Source: Streptomyces phaeolivaceus
GTDB lineage: Bacteria > Actinomycetota > Actinomycetes > Streptomycetales > Streptomycetaceae
DNA length: 64,000 bases
Direction of reading: 5' to 3'
Assembly (NCBI RefSeq): GCF_009184865.1
Contig: NZ_CP045096.1
Coordinates: 558,001-622,000 of the forward strand
The stretch's first letter is position 1. Every line of letters begins with the position of its first letter. Below the pieces are notes generated by a model. That model ran no database searches. It was given only the letters and a program-made list of their open reading frames with translations, and had not been told where the DNA came from. This document shows, piece after piece, positions 55,321-63,285 of this stretch. Position numbers and translations under genes: made by a program.

Positions 55321-57474
55321 TCAGTCGTCCGCGGTGTCGGTGTCCGTGGTGTACGGCACTCTCTCGCGCACGCCCGCGGGGACGCGGGTGTCCGGCGCGG
55401 GTTCGGTGGTCCCGGCGGTGTCGGCGGACCCGGTGGTGACGCCGGCCGTGGTGGCGGCGGACGTCGGCAGGGCGAGGTCGAGGGTGTCGCCCGAGGAGGG
55501 GGTCCAGCCGGAGACGGCGCCCGCGTAGGCGTCGCCGAAGGCGGTGCCGGCGAGTGTGGTGCCGGTGGGCGCGGTGACGGTGACCGCCAGCCCGTCCGGT
55601 GCCTCGACGGTCACGGTGTCGCCGATGCGGTGGGCGGTGACCTCACCGGCCTGGAGGGCGGCCTGCCAGGCGGCCCTGCGCCGCAGTTCGGCGCCGATGT
55701 CCTTCATCCGCAGGTTGACCACGGGGGTGTTCTCGGCGAACAGGGCCGCGTAGCCGTCGAGGACGCCGTCGAGCACCGGATAGGCGATGCGGTCCTCGGC
55801 CAGGTTCGACTGGTGGATGAAGTGCGGTTTGGGGTCGTTTGCGAGGACGTGGCCGAGGGCGATCCGCTTCTCCAGCGGCACGATGACCTCGTCGTAGCCG
55901 GTGGCCGTGTCCAGCGGTGCCGTGAGGCAGGTGGTGGTGGCCGGGTTGTCCTCGCAGATGCCGCTGCCGCCCTGGGCGCGGCCGGTGTAGATCCAGTTGT
56001 ACTCGTCGACCTGTTCGGCGGCCCGGCCGGCGTTGTAGAAGACGTTCATCGGGTAGCGGGGGACGGTGGTGGCGGGGCCGACCTGACGCTGGGCGGGCTC
56101 GCGGGAGTTGTCGGAGCCGAGCCAGGCGATGTCGTTGTCGTCGAGGGCGAGCGCCAGATTCGGGTTGTCCACGGGCTGTTGCGGCAGCACCTTCATGCCG
56201 GAGTGCTCACCGGTGACCAACTCGCCGTTCTCCAGGGGGAGTCCGGCACTCTCACCCCAGACCCGGTTGGTGGCGATCTCGTCGGAGATGTCGTTCCGGC
56301 TGACCCACTGGGTCGAGCCGTCGGCGTTGGTCGCGCACCTCCAGGGGACCACGCTGGTGTCCTGGACGCAGCCGAGGAAGGGGTGCGAGTAGGTGTGGTT
56401 GATCCAGCGGAACTGGTTGCGGTCCGCGAGGAACTTGTCGGTGAGCGCGTCGTCGCCGTTGTTGTCCTCGCGGTGGTCGACGCTGCCGGCGCCGTTGTAC
56501 GCGAGGTCGAGGGTGAAGTTCTTCGCGGTCTGCCAGGCGGTGGCGTGGTCGACGTCGTCCGGGGTCATCCGGATGGGGTCGGGTTCGACGTTCGGGTCGG
56601 TGCAGTCGACGTCGCCCGGTGTGCAGTTGAGTTCGGTGTTCCAGCGGTCGTCGGCGGCGAAGACGTCGTCGACGTGCACGGCGAAGTAGTTCCGTGAGGC
56701 GCCCAGATGGACTCCGCCGGTCATCCACTCGACGATGCCGCGGGCCAGCAGCCGGAACTGCTGCTGGTACTGGTTGTAGACGAAGGTGACGACGAGTTCG
56801 CGCCGCCCGTCGTGCCGGTACTCGCCGACCAGTGAGCCGCGGGTGGACTGGCCGGGGATCGCCGCGTCGACGTAGGACGTGAAGTCTGCGCCCGCCACCG
56901 GTCTCGACAGGTAGGCGTAACTCTCGCCGACGGCCGGGTCGTTGTCCTCGAAGGGCACCGCGCCGTCGAGATAGCCGAAGGGGCCCGCCTGCCCGGCGTC
57001 GGTCACCTGGGCCTCGACGCCGTCGAGGCCGCCTGAGTAACCGCCGTAGATCGGGTACTGCAAACCGGCTTCTGGACGCGCGTAGGTGTAGGCGTCGACC
57101 TGGGGGATCGCGTACGTCTGCTCGTAGGTCGCGAGCGCCGTCATCTCGGTGGAGCCGGCCGGGAACGGGTTGTCGTTGGGCAGCACCACGGCCTGGTACT
57201 TGGCGCGTGGGCGGCCGTCGACGGTGTCGGCGAGGAAGCCGGCGTCGATGACGGGCCGGCCGGCGCTCGTCAGATCGATCTCGGTGTACGGCGTGCCGGC
57301 CGCGGTGAGTTCGGCGGCTATCGCGTCCGTGGACGGGCCGCCGTCGCTCACCACCAGGACCCGCAGGTCGATGCGGGGTGCGGTGTCGTCGGCCTGCGCC
57401 GGGCCGGCCGGCAGGCCGAGCGCGGCGATGAGCGCGCCCACCGTGAGCACGGCGGTGCGTAAGGTCCGCTTCAT
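55321..57474 (-). CDS. Secreted Agd3/CE18-like polysaccharide deacetylase
   Basis: 717 residues with GGGGAGGGG before ATG 57474. Sec signal peptide ending near PAGPAQADD. A beta-rich N-terminal domain precedes a NodB-like deacetylase with YFAVHVDDVFAADDRWN (metal Asp pair at 269-270) and NHTYSHPFLGC (metal His at 360 and 364). A beta-rich domain and a Thr/Ala tail follow. This layout matches fungal Agd3 (CE18), which deacetylates galactosaminogalactan. It is the first gene of the eight-gene cluster and the only one with a large leader region. Confidence 0.82.
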   Translation of the reverse strand: MKRTLRTAVLTVGALIAALGLPAGPAQADDTAPRIDLRVLVVSDGGPSTDAIAAELTAAGTPYTEIDLTSAGRPVIDAGFLADTVDGRPRAKYQAVVLPNDNPFPAGSTEMTALATYEQTYAIPQVDAYTYARPEAGLQYPIYGGYSGGLDGVEAQVTDAGQAGPFGYLDGAVPFEDNDPAVGESYAYLSRPVAGADFTSYVDAAIPGQSTRGSLVGEYRHDGRRELVVTFVYNQYQQQFRLLARGIVEWMTGGVHLGASRNYFAVHVDDVFAADDRWNTELNCTPGDVDCTDPNVEPDPIRMTPDDVDHATAWQTAKNFTLDLAYNGAGSVDHREDNNGDDALTDKFLADRNQFRWINHTYSHPFLGCVQDTSVVPWRCATNADGSTQWVSRNDISDEIATNRVWGESAGLPLENGELVTGEHSGMKVLPQQPVDNPNLALALDDNDIAWLGSDNSREPAQRQVGPATTVPRYPMNVFYNAGRAAEQVDEYNWIYTGRAQGGSGICEDNPATTTCLTAPLDTATGYDEVIVPLEKRIALGHVLANDPKPHFIHQSNLAEDRIAYPVLDGVLDGYAALFAENTPVVNLRMKDIGAELRRRAAWQAALQAGEVTAHRIGDTVTVEAPDGLAVTVTAPTGTTLAGTAFGDAYAGAVSGWTPSSGDTLDLALPTSAATTAGVTTGSADTAGTTEPAPDTRVPAGVRERVPYTTDTDTADD

Positions 57475-57516
57475 GCGGTGAAGTCCCCTCCCCGGGCAGG
57501 GGTGAGTACGCCTCTC

Positions 57517-57681
57517 AGGGGGTGTTTCGAGGGTCCCGTGCGGTGCCCGCGGTGTCCGGTGTGTGCTCTCGGCGCGCCGGACGAAAGTCCTCGTACTGGA
57601 CGTACTTGGGCTTTCGGCCGGTGCGGCGAGAGCGCGTGCCGGGCGCCGCGGGTGCTGTGCGGGACCCTCGAAACACCCCCT
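57517..57681. repeat. 165-bp palindromic repeat with 21-bp perfect ends
   Basis: Ends at 57517-57537 and 57661-57681 are exact inverted copies (AGGGGGTGTTTCGAGGGT start). The interior is also largely palindromic, with GGACGAAAGTCC against GGGCTTTCGGCC and a centre at GTACTGGACGTAC. It has no coding content. It has the form of a MITE or a REP-like element and sits directly upstream of the deacetylase gene's leader. The right end again abuts TAGAG, giving CCCTAG at the border as in the other element. Confidence 0.85.
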
Positions 57682-58087
57682 AGAGCGGACGCACCCCCTT
57701 GCGTGACGCCGGCGTCCCCCTCAGAACCCAGTCGTCGACGCATCCGTCGCGTCACATAGTGGTGTCTGTGTGTGGCTTTCGTGGTCATGCCGCGAAACAT
57801 GACGGAAAAGCGCAGGTGTCCAACTGGGCGAATCCGGAACCGAATTGGACGCTTTCTCATCAGCCCGTGAGCATGACGTCCGACGACCGCGAGGGCCCGG
57901 CGCGCTGGTCCGGGCCCTGCGGGGCGCGTCGGCGGACCGCAGGGGCCCGCTAAATCGTTCGCCAGTGGTCCAGACCCTCACGGAAGCCTGATCGCAGATC
58001 ATTTCAGGTCACTCCCGTCACGGCGGTCCACTTTCTCGGCGGCCGTCAGGCGCGCAACGGCTTCCTTCGGACGCGGAACGGCTGCCC
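57682..58087. other. Spacer between palindrome and next gene, no gene seen
   Basis: About 400 bp. Less GC-rich around 57770-57860 (GTCATGCCGCGAAACATGAC is a palindrome-like run). Possible promoter material for the polymer cluster, but no firm -35/-10 pair was found. Confidence 0.4.
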
Positions 58088-58615
58088 TCAGGCGCAGAGC
58101 ACCCGGGTCTCGGGCGTGAACACCGGGCCGCCGCTGACGCTCGTGCTGTCGCTGAACTCGGTGTAGAAGTACGAGTAGAAGCCGATGTTGCCGTTGCAGC
58201 CGGAGTCGGCGGCGACCTGGAGCGTCAGCGTGACCGTACGGCTCTGGCCGGGCGGGATGGTGGCTCCGTAGTTGGTGCCGAGGTCGGCGGGGCCGGTCCC
58301 GGAGCAGGGGGTGGCGCCGGCGGCCGTGGCGAGGCTGCAGCCGGTGAAGGAGTACTTCAGGTCGGGGCGCTGGTTGGTCAGCCAGGTGGGCTCGATGGTC
58401 TGGTAGACGAACCAGACGTCGTAGGTGTGGTTGTTCGTGATCGTCATCGACAGGTCGACCGTGCCGCCGGGTGTGGTGGTGGCACTGCTGGTGGTGAACG
58501 TCAGCTCCGCGGGTGCCGCGGCGACCGCGCTCGCGCTGGGGGCCATACCGAACACGGCGAGGGCGAGGGCCAGGACGGCGCCGAGGCCGAAACGTCTCAT
58601 CAGTGGTGATCGCAT
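58088..58615 (-). CDS. Small secreted hypothetical protein
   Basis: 175 residues from ATG 58615 (ATG 58600 is possible). A signal peptide is clear (RRFGLGAVLALALAVFGMAP ending ASAVAA). The mature part is an immunoglobulin-like beta protein (PAELTFTTSSATTTPGGTVD, LSMTITNNHTYDVWFVYQTI) with several cysteines (TGCSLA, TPCSGTG, SGCNGN, RVLCA) that may form disulfides. TAGCCT eight bases before the ATG suggests a leaderless transcript. Function unknown. Confidence 0.78.
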   Translation of the reverse strand: MRSPLMRRFGLGAVLALALAVFGMAPSASAVAAAPAELTFTTSSATTTPGGTVDLSMTITNNHTYDVWFVYQTIEPTWLTNQRPDLKYSFTGCSLATAAGATPCSGTGPADLGTNYGATIPPGQSRTVTLTLQVAADSGCNGNIGFYSYFYTEFSDSTSVSGGPVFTPETRVLCA

Positions 58616-59070
58616 GGGCCGGGAGGCTAGGCATCCGGCGAGCGCGCCGTCTGCCCCGGCGGACACCGGCCGGACGCCGCCCGGCCGGAAGTGTGCGTCG
58701 GGTGCGGCCCACGCGGGGGATTCGTGACGAACCGCCGGGTCCCCGCGTTGGCGCACCGTAACGGCGATGTGACGGGGTGTGCGAAGGGGGTCGGTGACGC
58801 CGGGGCGGTCTCCGCGGCGAACGGGACGGCATTGGCGCGTATCGCACCGCGCGGGGCGCTCCCGGGCCGCCGCGCGGGGCACGGCTTCTCGGCCATCCGC
58901 CGATTTCCGGCCCCGCCCCGCGCCCCTGTCTCTTCTCCCAGGGTCGCGGGGCCGGAAGTCATCTGTGGAAACCCGCGCCCCGTTGATGAGTCGGAACATC
59001 AGCTGTTGCATGGCCCTGCCCGGCGGTCGACCGCCGCCGGTTCTTCGGGATCTCGGGGAAATGGGGGACT
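58616..59070. other. Intergenic region, nothing recognised
   Basis: 455 bp between divergent genes. It holds the two promoters but no recognisable motif pair, RNA gene or repeat. Confidence 0.45.
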
Positions 59071-59530
59071 GTGGGTCGGTCCAGAGCGCGTTCGGAGAGA
59101 CGAACAGCACGGACAGGACGGGCGGGGTGGTCGGGGGTACGGCGACACGGTGTGTCCGGTGCGGCGGCGCTGCTGGGCGTCGCCGCACTCGTCGTCCCGG
59201 CGGTCCCCGCCGGCGCGGCGACCGGGGGAACCGCGCCGCCGCCGAGCCCGGGAGAGCTGATACCGGGACAGCGGACGGCGACTCCCGCACTGGTCGAGGG
59301 GATCGGCGAGCCCGCCCCGGACGCCCCGGACGCGGCGTCCGCGGCCCGCGCCCACCTCGCCGAACGGGACGACCGCTACCGGATCACCCACCCGCTGCGC
59401 GACCTGGAGCCGGCGGGGACGCTCACCACGGGTGACGGCCACGAGGTCGTACGGCTGCGGCAGGAGCACCGGGGTGTGCCCGTGCTCGGCGGGCAGTACG
59501 TCGTCCGTATGGAGAGACGGGACGGCGAAC
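59071..59530 (+). pseudogene. Truncated M4-type metallopeptidase (signal peptide and FTP propeptide only)
   Basis: From GTG 59071 (GGGGGA upstream) the frame gives a signal peptide (AAALLGVAALVVPAVPAGAA) and a fungalysin/thermolysin-type propeptide (AARAHLAERDDRYRITHPLR, EVVRLRQEHRGVPVLGGQYV, VRMERRDGER). Homology then stops near 59530; the frame runs on to 59619 through unrelated Arg-rich sequence. The catalytic domain with HExxH is missing. The loss is shared with the neighbouring MFS fragment, which ends at the same point from the other side. Confidence 0.75.
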
Positions 59531-59746
59531 GGCAAGCGCGCGACGGCGTGGCCAGCGGGCGCTCAGCGCGGCCATCACGGGCGCGCCGACGATCATTCCG
59601 ACGGCGTACGCCGATGTGAGGCTCGCGGCGGCTCCCACCGACACGGACAGCTCACGGGCGATGCCCGGTACGAGGCCGGACAGCATGAACTCGGAGGTGC
59701 CTTGCGCGAACACGGCAAGGCCCAGGACATGGAGGAACAGGGGCAC
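59531..59746 (-). pseudogene. Truncated MFS transporter (first ~72 residues)
   Basis: From GTG 59746 the product opens PLFLHVLGLAVFAQGTSEFM and continues through SLTSAYAVGMIVGAPVMAAL and SARWPRRRAL. That covers helices 1-2 and motif A of an AraJ/sugar-efflux-type MFS protein. Homology ends near 59531 and the frame continues to 59423 through the peptidase propeptide in antisense. About 320 residues are missing. Confidence 0.75.
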
Positions 59747-60071
59747 GGGATCGGCTCCGAAGGTGACGGACGCGGGCAGGGACTTCCGCGGCGCCGGCCG
59801 TCGAACGGGGTCACCCGGGCAGGGACGCTCCGCCGCCGGCCGGCGGCTCCGCTCTGTCCGACTCGGGGCTCGTCACCCGGGGCACGGTAGTCGTGGCCCG
59901 GCTCGGGCCTCAACCGGTTTTGGGCGGCGGGGGTCGGCCTGGGGGCGGGACGGGTGGGGACCGATGTCCGTCCGCCTGTGAGAAGGTCGTCGCGGTCTCC
60001 GAGCAGGGGCGATCGCGACGCTTCGCGCGAACGTTCCGTGACGTGGCCGTGGTCGAGGAGAGGACGGGCCG
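59747..60071. other. Intergenic region upstream of PucR-like gene
   Basis: 325 bp with no recognisable gene. The part next to the MFS fragment would have held its promoter. No repeat or RNA structure was recognised. Confidence 0.4.
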
Positions 60072-61430
60072 GTGAGTGGTGGCGAGGACGAGCCGGTGAG
60101 TGGTGGCGAGGTACGGGCCGGGGCGGGCGGCGGCGCATGGCTGCTGCGGCTGCGGCCGGACGAGGGCGTGGACCGGCCGGTCCCGGCCTCCTCCCCCGCG
60201 ACGGTCGCCGAGGCCGTGGCCGATCTGGGGGCCGAGCCCGTCGCCTGGGCGGTGGAGACGGCGGCCGGGGCGGCCGGGCGGGCGGCACGGCAGTCGCCCG
60301 AGGTGGCGGACGGCCCCGTCGGGCTGCGGATGGCGCGCCGGTCGGCGGAGGCCTGCTGCCTGGCGATCCTGCGGGGGCTGCTCCACGACACACCGGCCGA
60401 CCGCATCGTGGCTCCGGCCGAGGCGGTCGACGGCAACCGCGATCTGGTGCACCGGGGCGTCGCGCTGGACCTGATCCTGCGGTCCGTGTGGACCTCGCAC
60501 GTCCATACGTACGAGCGGCTGCTGGCCGCGCTCAGGACCTTCGTCGAGCCGGAGCGGTGGGGTGCGGAGAGCGAGCGGGTCACCCGGCTCTCCTTCGCCT
60601 ATGTCGAGGAGCTGACCGCCCTGTTCACCTCCCAGTACGCGGCGGAGCGCGAGCACTGGGCCGGGGGCCTGCTCGCCGCGCGCCGGCAGCTCGTCGACGA
60701 TCTCGTCGCCGGCCGGCGTGTCCCACCGGCCGCCGTGGAACGCACGCTGGGTCTCGATCCGGACCACCACCACATCGCCGCCGTGCTGTGGTCGGACCCG
60801 GCCGAGCGCGACGAGGAGGGCCTCTTGCCGCCGCCGCACCGGCTGGCCGCCGATCTGGTGGCGGCCTCGGGGGCCGTCCGATCGCTCGTGCTGCCGGCGG
60901 GGGCGTGCGAGGTGTGGGTGTGGGCGGGGTGGCCGCACCGGCCGCCGGACGACCTCGCGTCCCTGGTCGGCGAGGAGTTGCGGGGCACGATCGCGCGCTC
61001 CCCCGTCGGTGTGTACGTGGCGCTGGGGCCCCCGGCGCCGGGCCGAGAGGGGTTCCGGAGCAGCCATCTCGCCGCCCGGGAGACGGAACGCATCGCCCAG
61101 GCCCTCGGCCGGCCCGGCGTCCACAGCTACGCCGACCTGGCCGTGCTGTCGCTGCTGACCGCCGTGCCCGACCACGCCGAGCGCTATATGCGGGAGGTGC
61201 TGGGCCCGCTGGCCGGGGCCGACGCCAAGACCGCCGAGCTGCGCGAGACCCTGCGGCTGTATCTGGCCCACGGCCGCAGCCGTACCCTCGCCGCCGAGGA
61301 ACTGTTCGTCGCCCCCAACACCGTCGCGTACCGCGTCAAGCGGGCCGAACAGCTGCTGGGCCGGACCCTTCCGCAGGACCATCTGCCGCTGCGGCTGGCG
61401 CTGGAGATCAGCCGGGTCGTCACCCCCTGA
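60072..61430 (+). CDS. PucR/CdaR-type transcriptional regulator
   Basis: 452 residues from GTG 60072 after GAGGAGAGG. A 24-bp in-frame duplication doubles the first residues (SGGE...VSGGE), so GTG 60096 is a second possible start. The middle has no recognised sensor domain (RSVWTSHVHTYERLLAALRT). The C-terminus is the PucR helix-turn-helix (LRETLRLYLAHGRSRTLAAE, LFVAPNTVAYRVKRAEQLLG). It precedes the carotenoid oxygenase and aldehyde dehydrogenase genes, all on the plus strand, and may control them. Confidence 0.88.
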   Translation: MSGGEDEPVSGGEVRAGAGGGAWLLRLRPDEGVDRPVPASSPATVAEAVADLGAEPVAWAVETAAGAAGRAARQSPEVADGPVGLRMARRSAEACCLAILRGLLHDTPADRIVAPAEAVDGNRDLVHRGVALDLILRSVWTSHVHTYERLLAALRTFVEPERWGAESERVTRLSFAYVEELTALFTSQYAAEREHWAGGLLAARRQLVDDLVAGRRVPPAAVERTLGLDPDHHHIAAVLWSDPAERDEEGLLPPPHRLAADLVAASGAVRSLVLPAGACEVWVWAGWPHRPPDDLASLVGEELRGTIARSPVGVYVALGPPAPGREGFRSSHLAARETERIAQALGRPGVHSYADLAVLSLLTAVPDHAERYMREVLGPLAGADAKTAELRETLRLYLAHGRSRTLAAEELFVAPNTVAYRVKRAEQLLGRTLPQDHLPLRLALEISRVVTP

Positions 61431-61650
61431 GCGGTGCCGGGCCTTGCGCCGGGACGACAACACCCCGCCATGAATCTGTCGTCCGGCGCCGAGGACGTCC
61501 GCCGACCGGCGCCCGACGATGAGCGGGCCGGGCACAGGGCGGTGCTCAGCGGGACGCCGGACGCGGCATACGCGTCGCGGGACCGACGACGCCCGCCGCC
61601 GTACGCCCGGCGCCGCTCGTCCGCCGCCCAGTACGCGAAAGGCGCCCCGC

Positions 61651-63177
61651 ATGAACACGCCGCCCACCCCGGTCGTCGCGACCACCCCCCTGTCCGTGTC
61701 GTCGCAGGCCCGGCCCGTCGATCCCGACCAGAGCTGGCCGACCGGCAACAAATGGCTGCGGGGACCGTTCGCCCCATGGGCCGAGGAGAGCGCGGGCTAC
61801 GACCTGCCGGTGGAGGGCGCGATCCCGGAGGATCTCGCGGGCGCCCTGTTCCGTATCTCCTCCAACCCCCGTTTCCAGCCCCGGAACATGGACCGCTACC
61901 ACTGGTGGGAGGGCGACGGCATGGTCGCCGCGCTCTATCTGCGCGACGGCCGGGCCGCCTTCCGCACCGGCTGGGTGGCGACCGACTCGATGAGGTTCGA
62001 GGTGGAGCAGGGCGAGGCCGTCTACAGCGGATTCGTCAACGGCGGCACACCCGGCCGACTGCCGAAGGGCGCCCCGCGGGCCAAGAACGTGGCCAACACC
62101 AACGTCGGTGTCTTCGACGACCATCTGCTGGTCTACTTCGAGGGCGGTCTGCCCACGGCGATGCACCCGGAGACCCTGGAGACGTTCGGCACGTACGACT
62201 TCCACGGCGGCATCGACGTGCTGTGCACCGCCCACCACAAGATCGACCCGGTGACGGGCGACATGCTGTTCTTCGCCGCGACCGGGCCGGTCATCACCTG
62301 GTACCGCGCCGAGGTGAAGACCGGCCGGGTCGTCGACTCGCACACCATCGACGTCGGCGTCCCGGTCCTCATGCACGACTTCGTCGTCAGCGAGAACTAC
62401 GCGATCTTCTTCGTCGCGCCCAACCTGCTCCGCCTCGACCTGATCGCCCAGGGCAGGCCCGGCGTGGTCTGGGACGAGTCCGCGCTGCCGCACGGCACCC
62501 AGATCGTGCTGATGGATCGCCGTACGCACGAGGTGAAGTGGTACGAGGCGGGCGGCATGTTCGCGCCGACGCACTTCTACAACGCCTACGAGATCGGTGA
62601 CGAGGTCGTCATCGACATGCACCGGGTCTCCCGCATCGGGACCCCCGCCGACAGCCTCACCCCGCTCGGCTCCCACGAGTGGTTCCCGCCGGGCTACGCC
62701 TGGCAGTGGCGGATCGACACGGCGACGGGAAAGGTCTCCGACCGGCGGGTCTCCGGCATCGCGGGCGAGTTCCCGAAGATCAACGACGTGTACACGGGCG
62801 TGCGGAACCGGTACGGCTACTTCGTCACCACCCGTGATCTGGCACCGGAGACGATGTCCGACGGTCTGGCCCGCCACGATTACGTCAAGGACGTCACGAC
62901 CGTCCTGGAGGGGCCGCACCCGCTGACCAGCCCCAGCGAACCGGTGTTCGTCCCCCGGGCCGACGCGCGCGCCGAGGACGACGGCTATCTGCTGACCCTG
63001 TGGTGGAACCCGGAGACGGGACTGAGCGAGCTGCTGGTCCACGACGCCTCCGACCTCGTCACCCAGCCGCTGGCCCGTGTCCGGCTGCCCGTGCGGGTGC
63101 CGTTCGGCTTCCACGGCAGCTGGGCCGACCAGTCCGTCCTCGACCGGAGCGTGGCCGCGCTGCGCGACGCGCGCTGA
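61651..63177 (+). CDS. Carotenoid oxygenase family dioxygenase
   Basis: 508 residues from ATG 61651 after AAAGG. A seven-bladed beta-propeller with Fe(II) held by four histidines. Matching residues are H195 or H196 (TAHHKID), H242 (VLMHDFVVSENY), H308 (APTHFYNAYE) and H488 (PFGFHGSW). Other family stretches are YDLPVEGAIPEDLAGALFRI and RYHWWEGDGMVAAL. Members cleave carotenoids or stilbene- and lignin-type phenylpropanoid double bonds to aldehydes. The benzaldehyde-dehydrogenase-like pseudogene next to it suggests an aromatic aldehyde product. Confidence 0.92.
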   Translation: MNTPPTPVVATTPLSVSSQARPVDPDQSWPTGNKWLRGPFAPWAEESAGYDLPVEGAIPEDLAGALFRISSNPRFQPRNMDRYHWWEGDGMVAALYLRDGRAAFRTGWVATDSMRFEVEQGEAVYSGFVNGGTPGRLPKGAPRAKNVANTNVGVFDDHLLVYFEGGLPTAMHPETLETFGTYDFHGGIDVLCTAHHKIDPVTGDMLFFAATGPVITWYRAEVKTGRVVDSHTIDVGVPVLMHDFVVSENYAIFFVAPNLLRLDLIAQGRPGVVWDESALPHGTQIVLMDRRTHEVKWYEAGGMFAPTHFYNAYEIGDEVVIDMHRVSRIGTPADSLTPLGSHEWFPPGYAWQWRIDTATGKVSDRRVSGIAGEFPKINDVYTGVRNRYGYFVTTRDLAPETMSDGLARHDYVKDVTTVLEGPHPLTSPSEPVFVPRADARAEDDGYLLTLWWNPETGLSELLVHDASDLVTQPLARVRLPVRVPFGFHGSWADQSVLDRSVAALRDAR

Positions 63178-63285
63178 CCTCCTCGCCCCATTCCTTCGCG
63201 CGCCGGTCTCCTCCTCCGGCGCGCGCCGATCACGTACGCCCCGATCGCGTACGCCCGGAGCCGCCCACGAACACCGGAGAACCCC

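Noticed and set aside
57475..58087. Searched for a tRNA gene or riboswitch in the long spacer before the polymer cluster
   Set aside because: The symmetry found is the 165-bp palindrome; no cloverleaf arms, T-loop sequence or known riboswitch core was seen.
59593..60393. Minus-strand frame across the spacer before the PucR-like gene
   Set aside because: Arg/Pro-rich shadow sequence; no family resemblance and it overlaps the regulator start.
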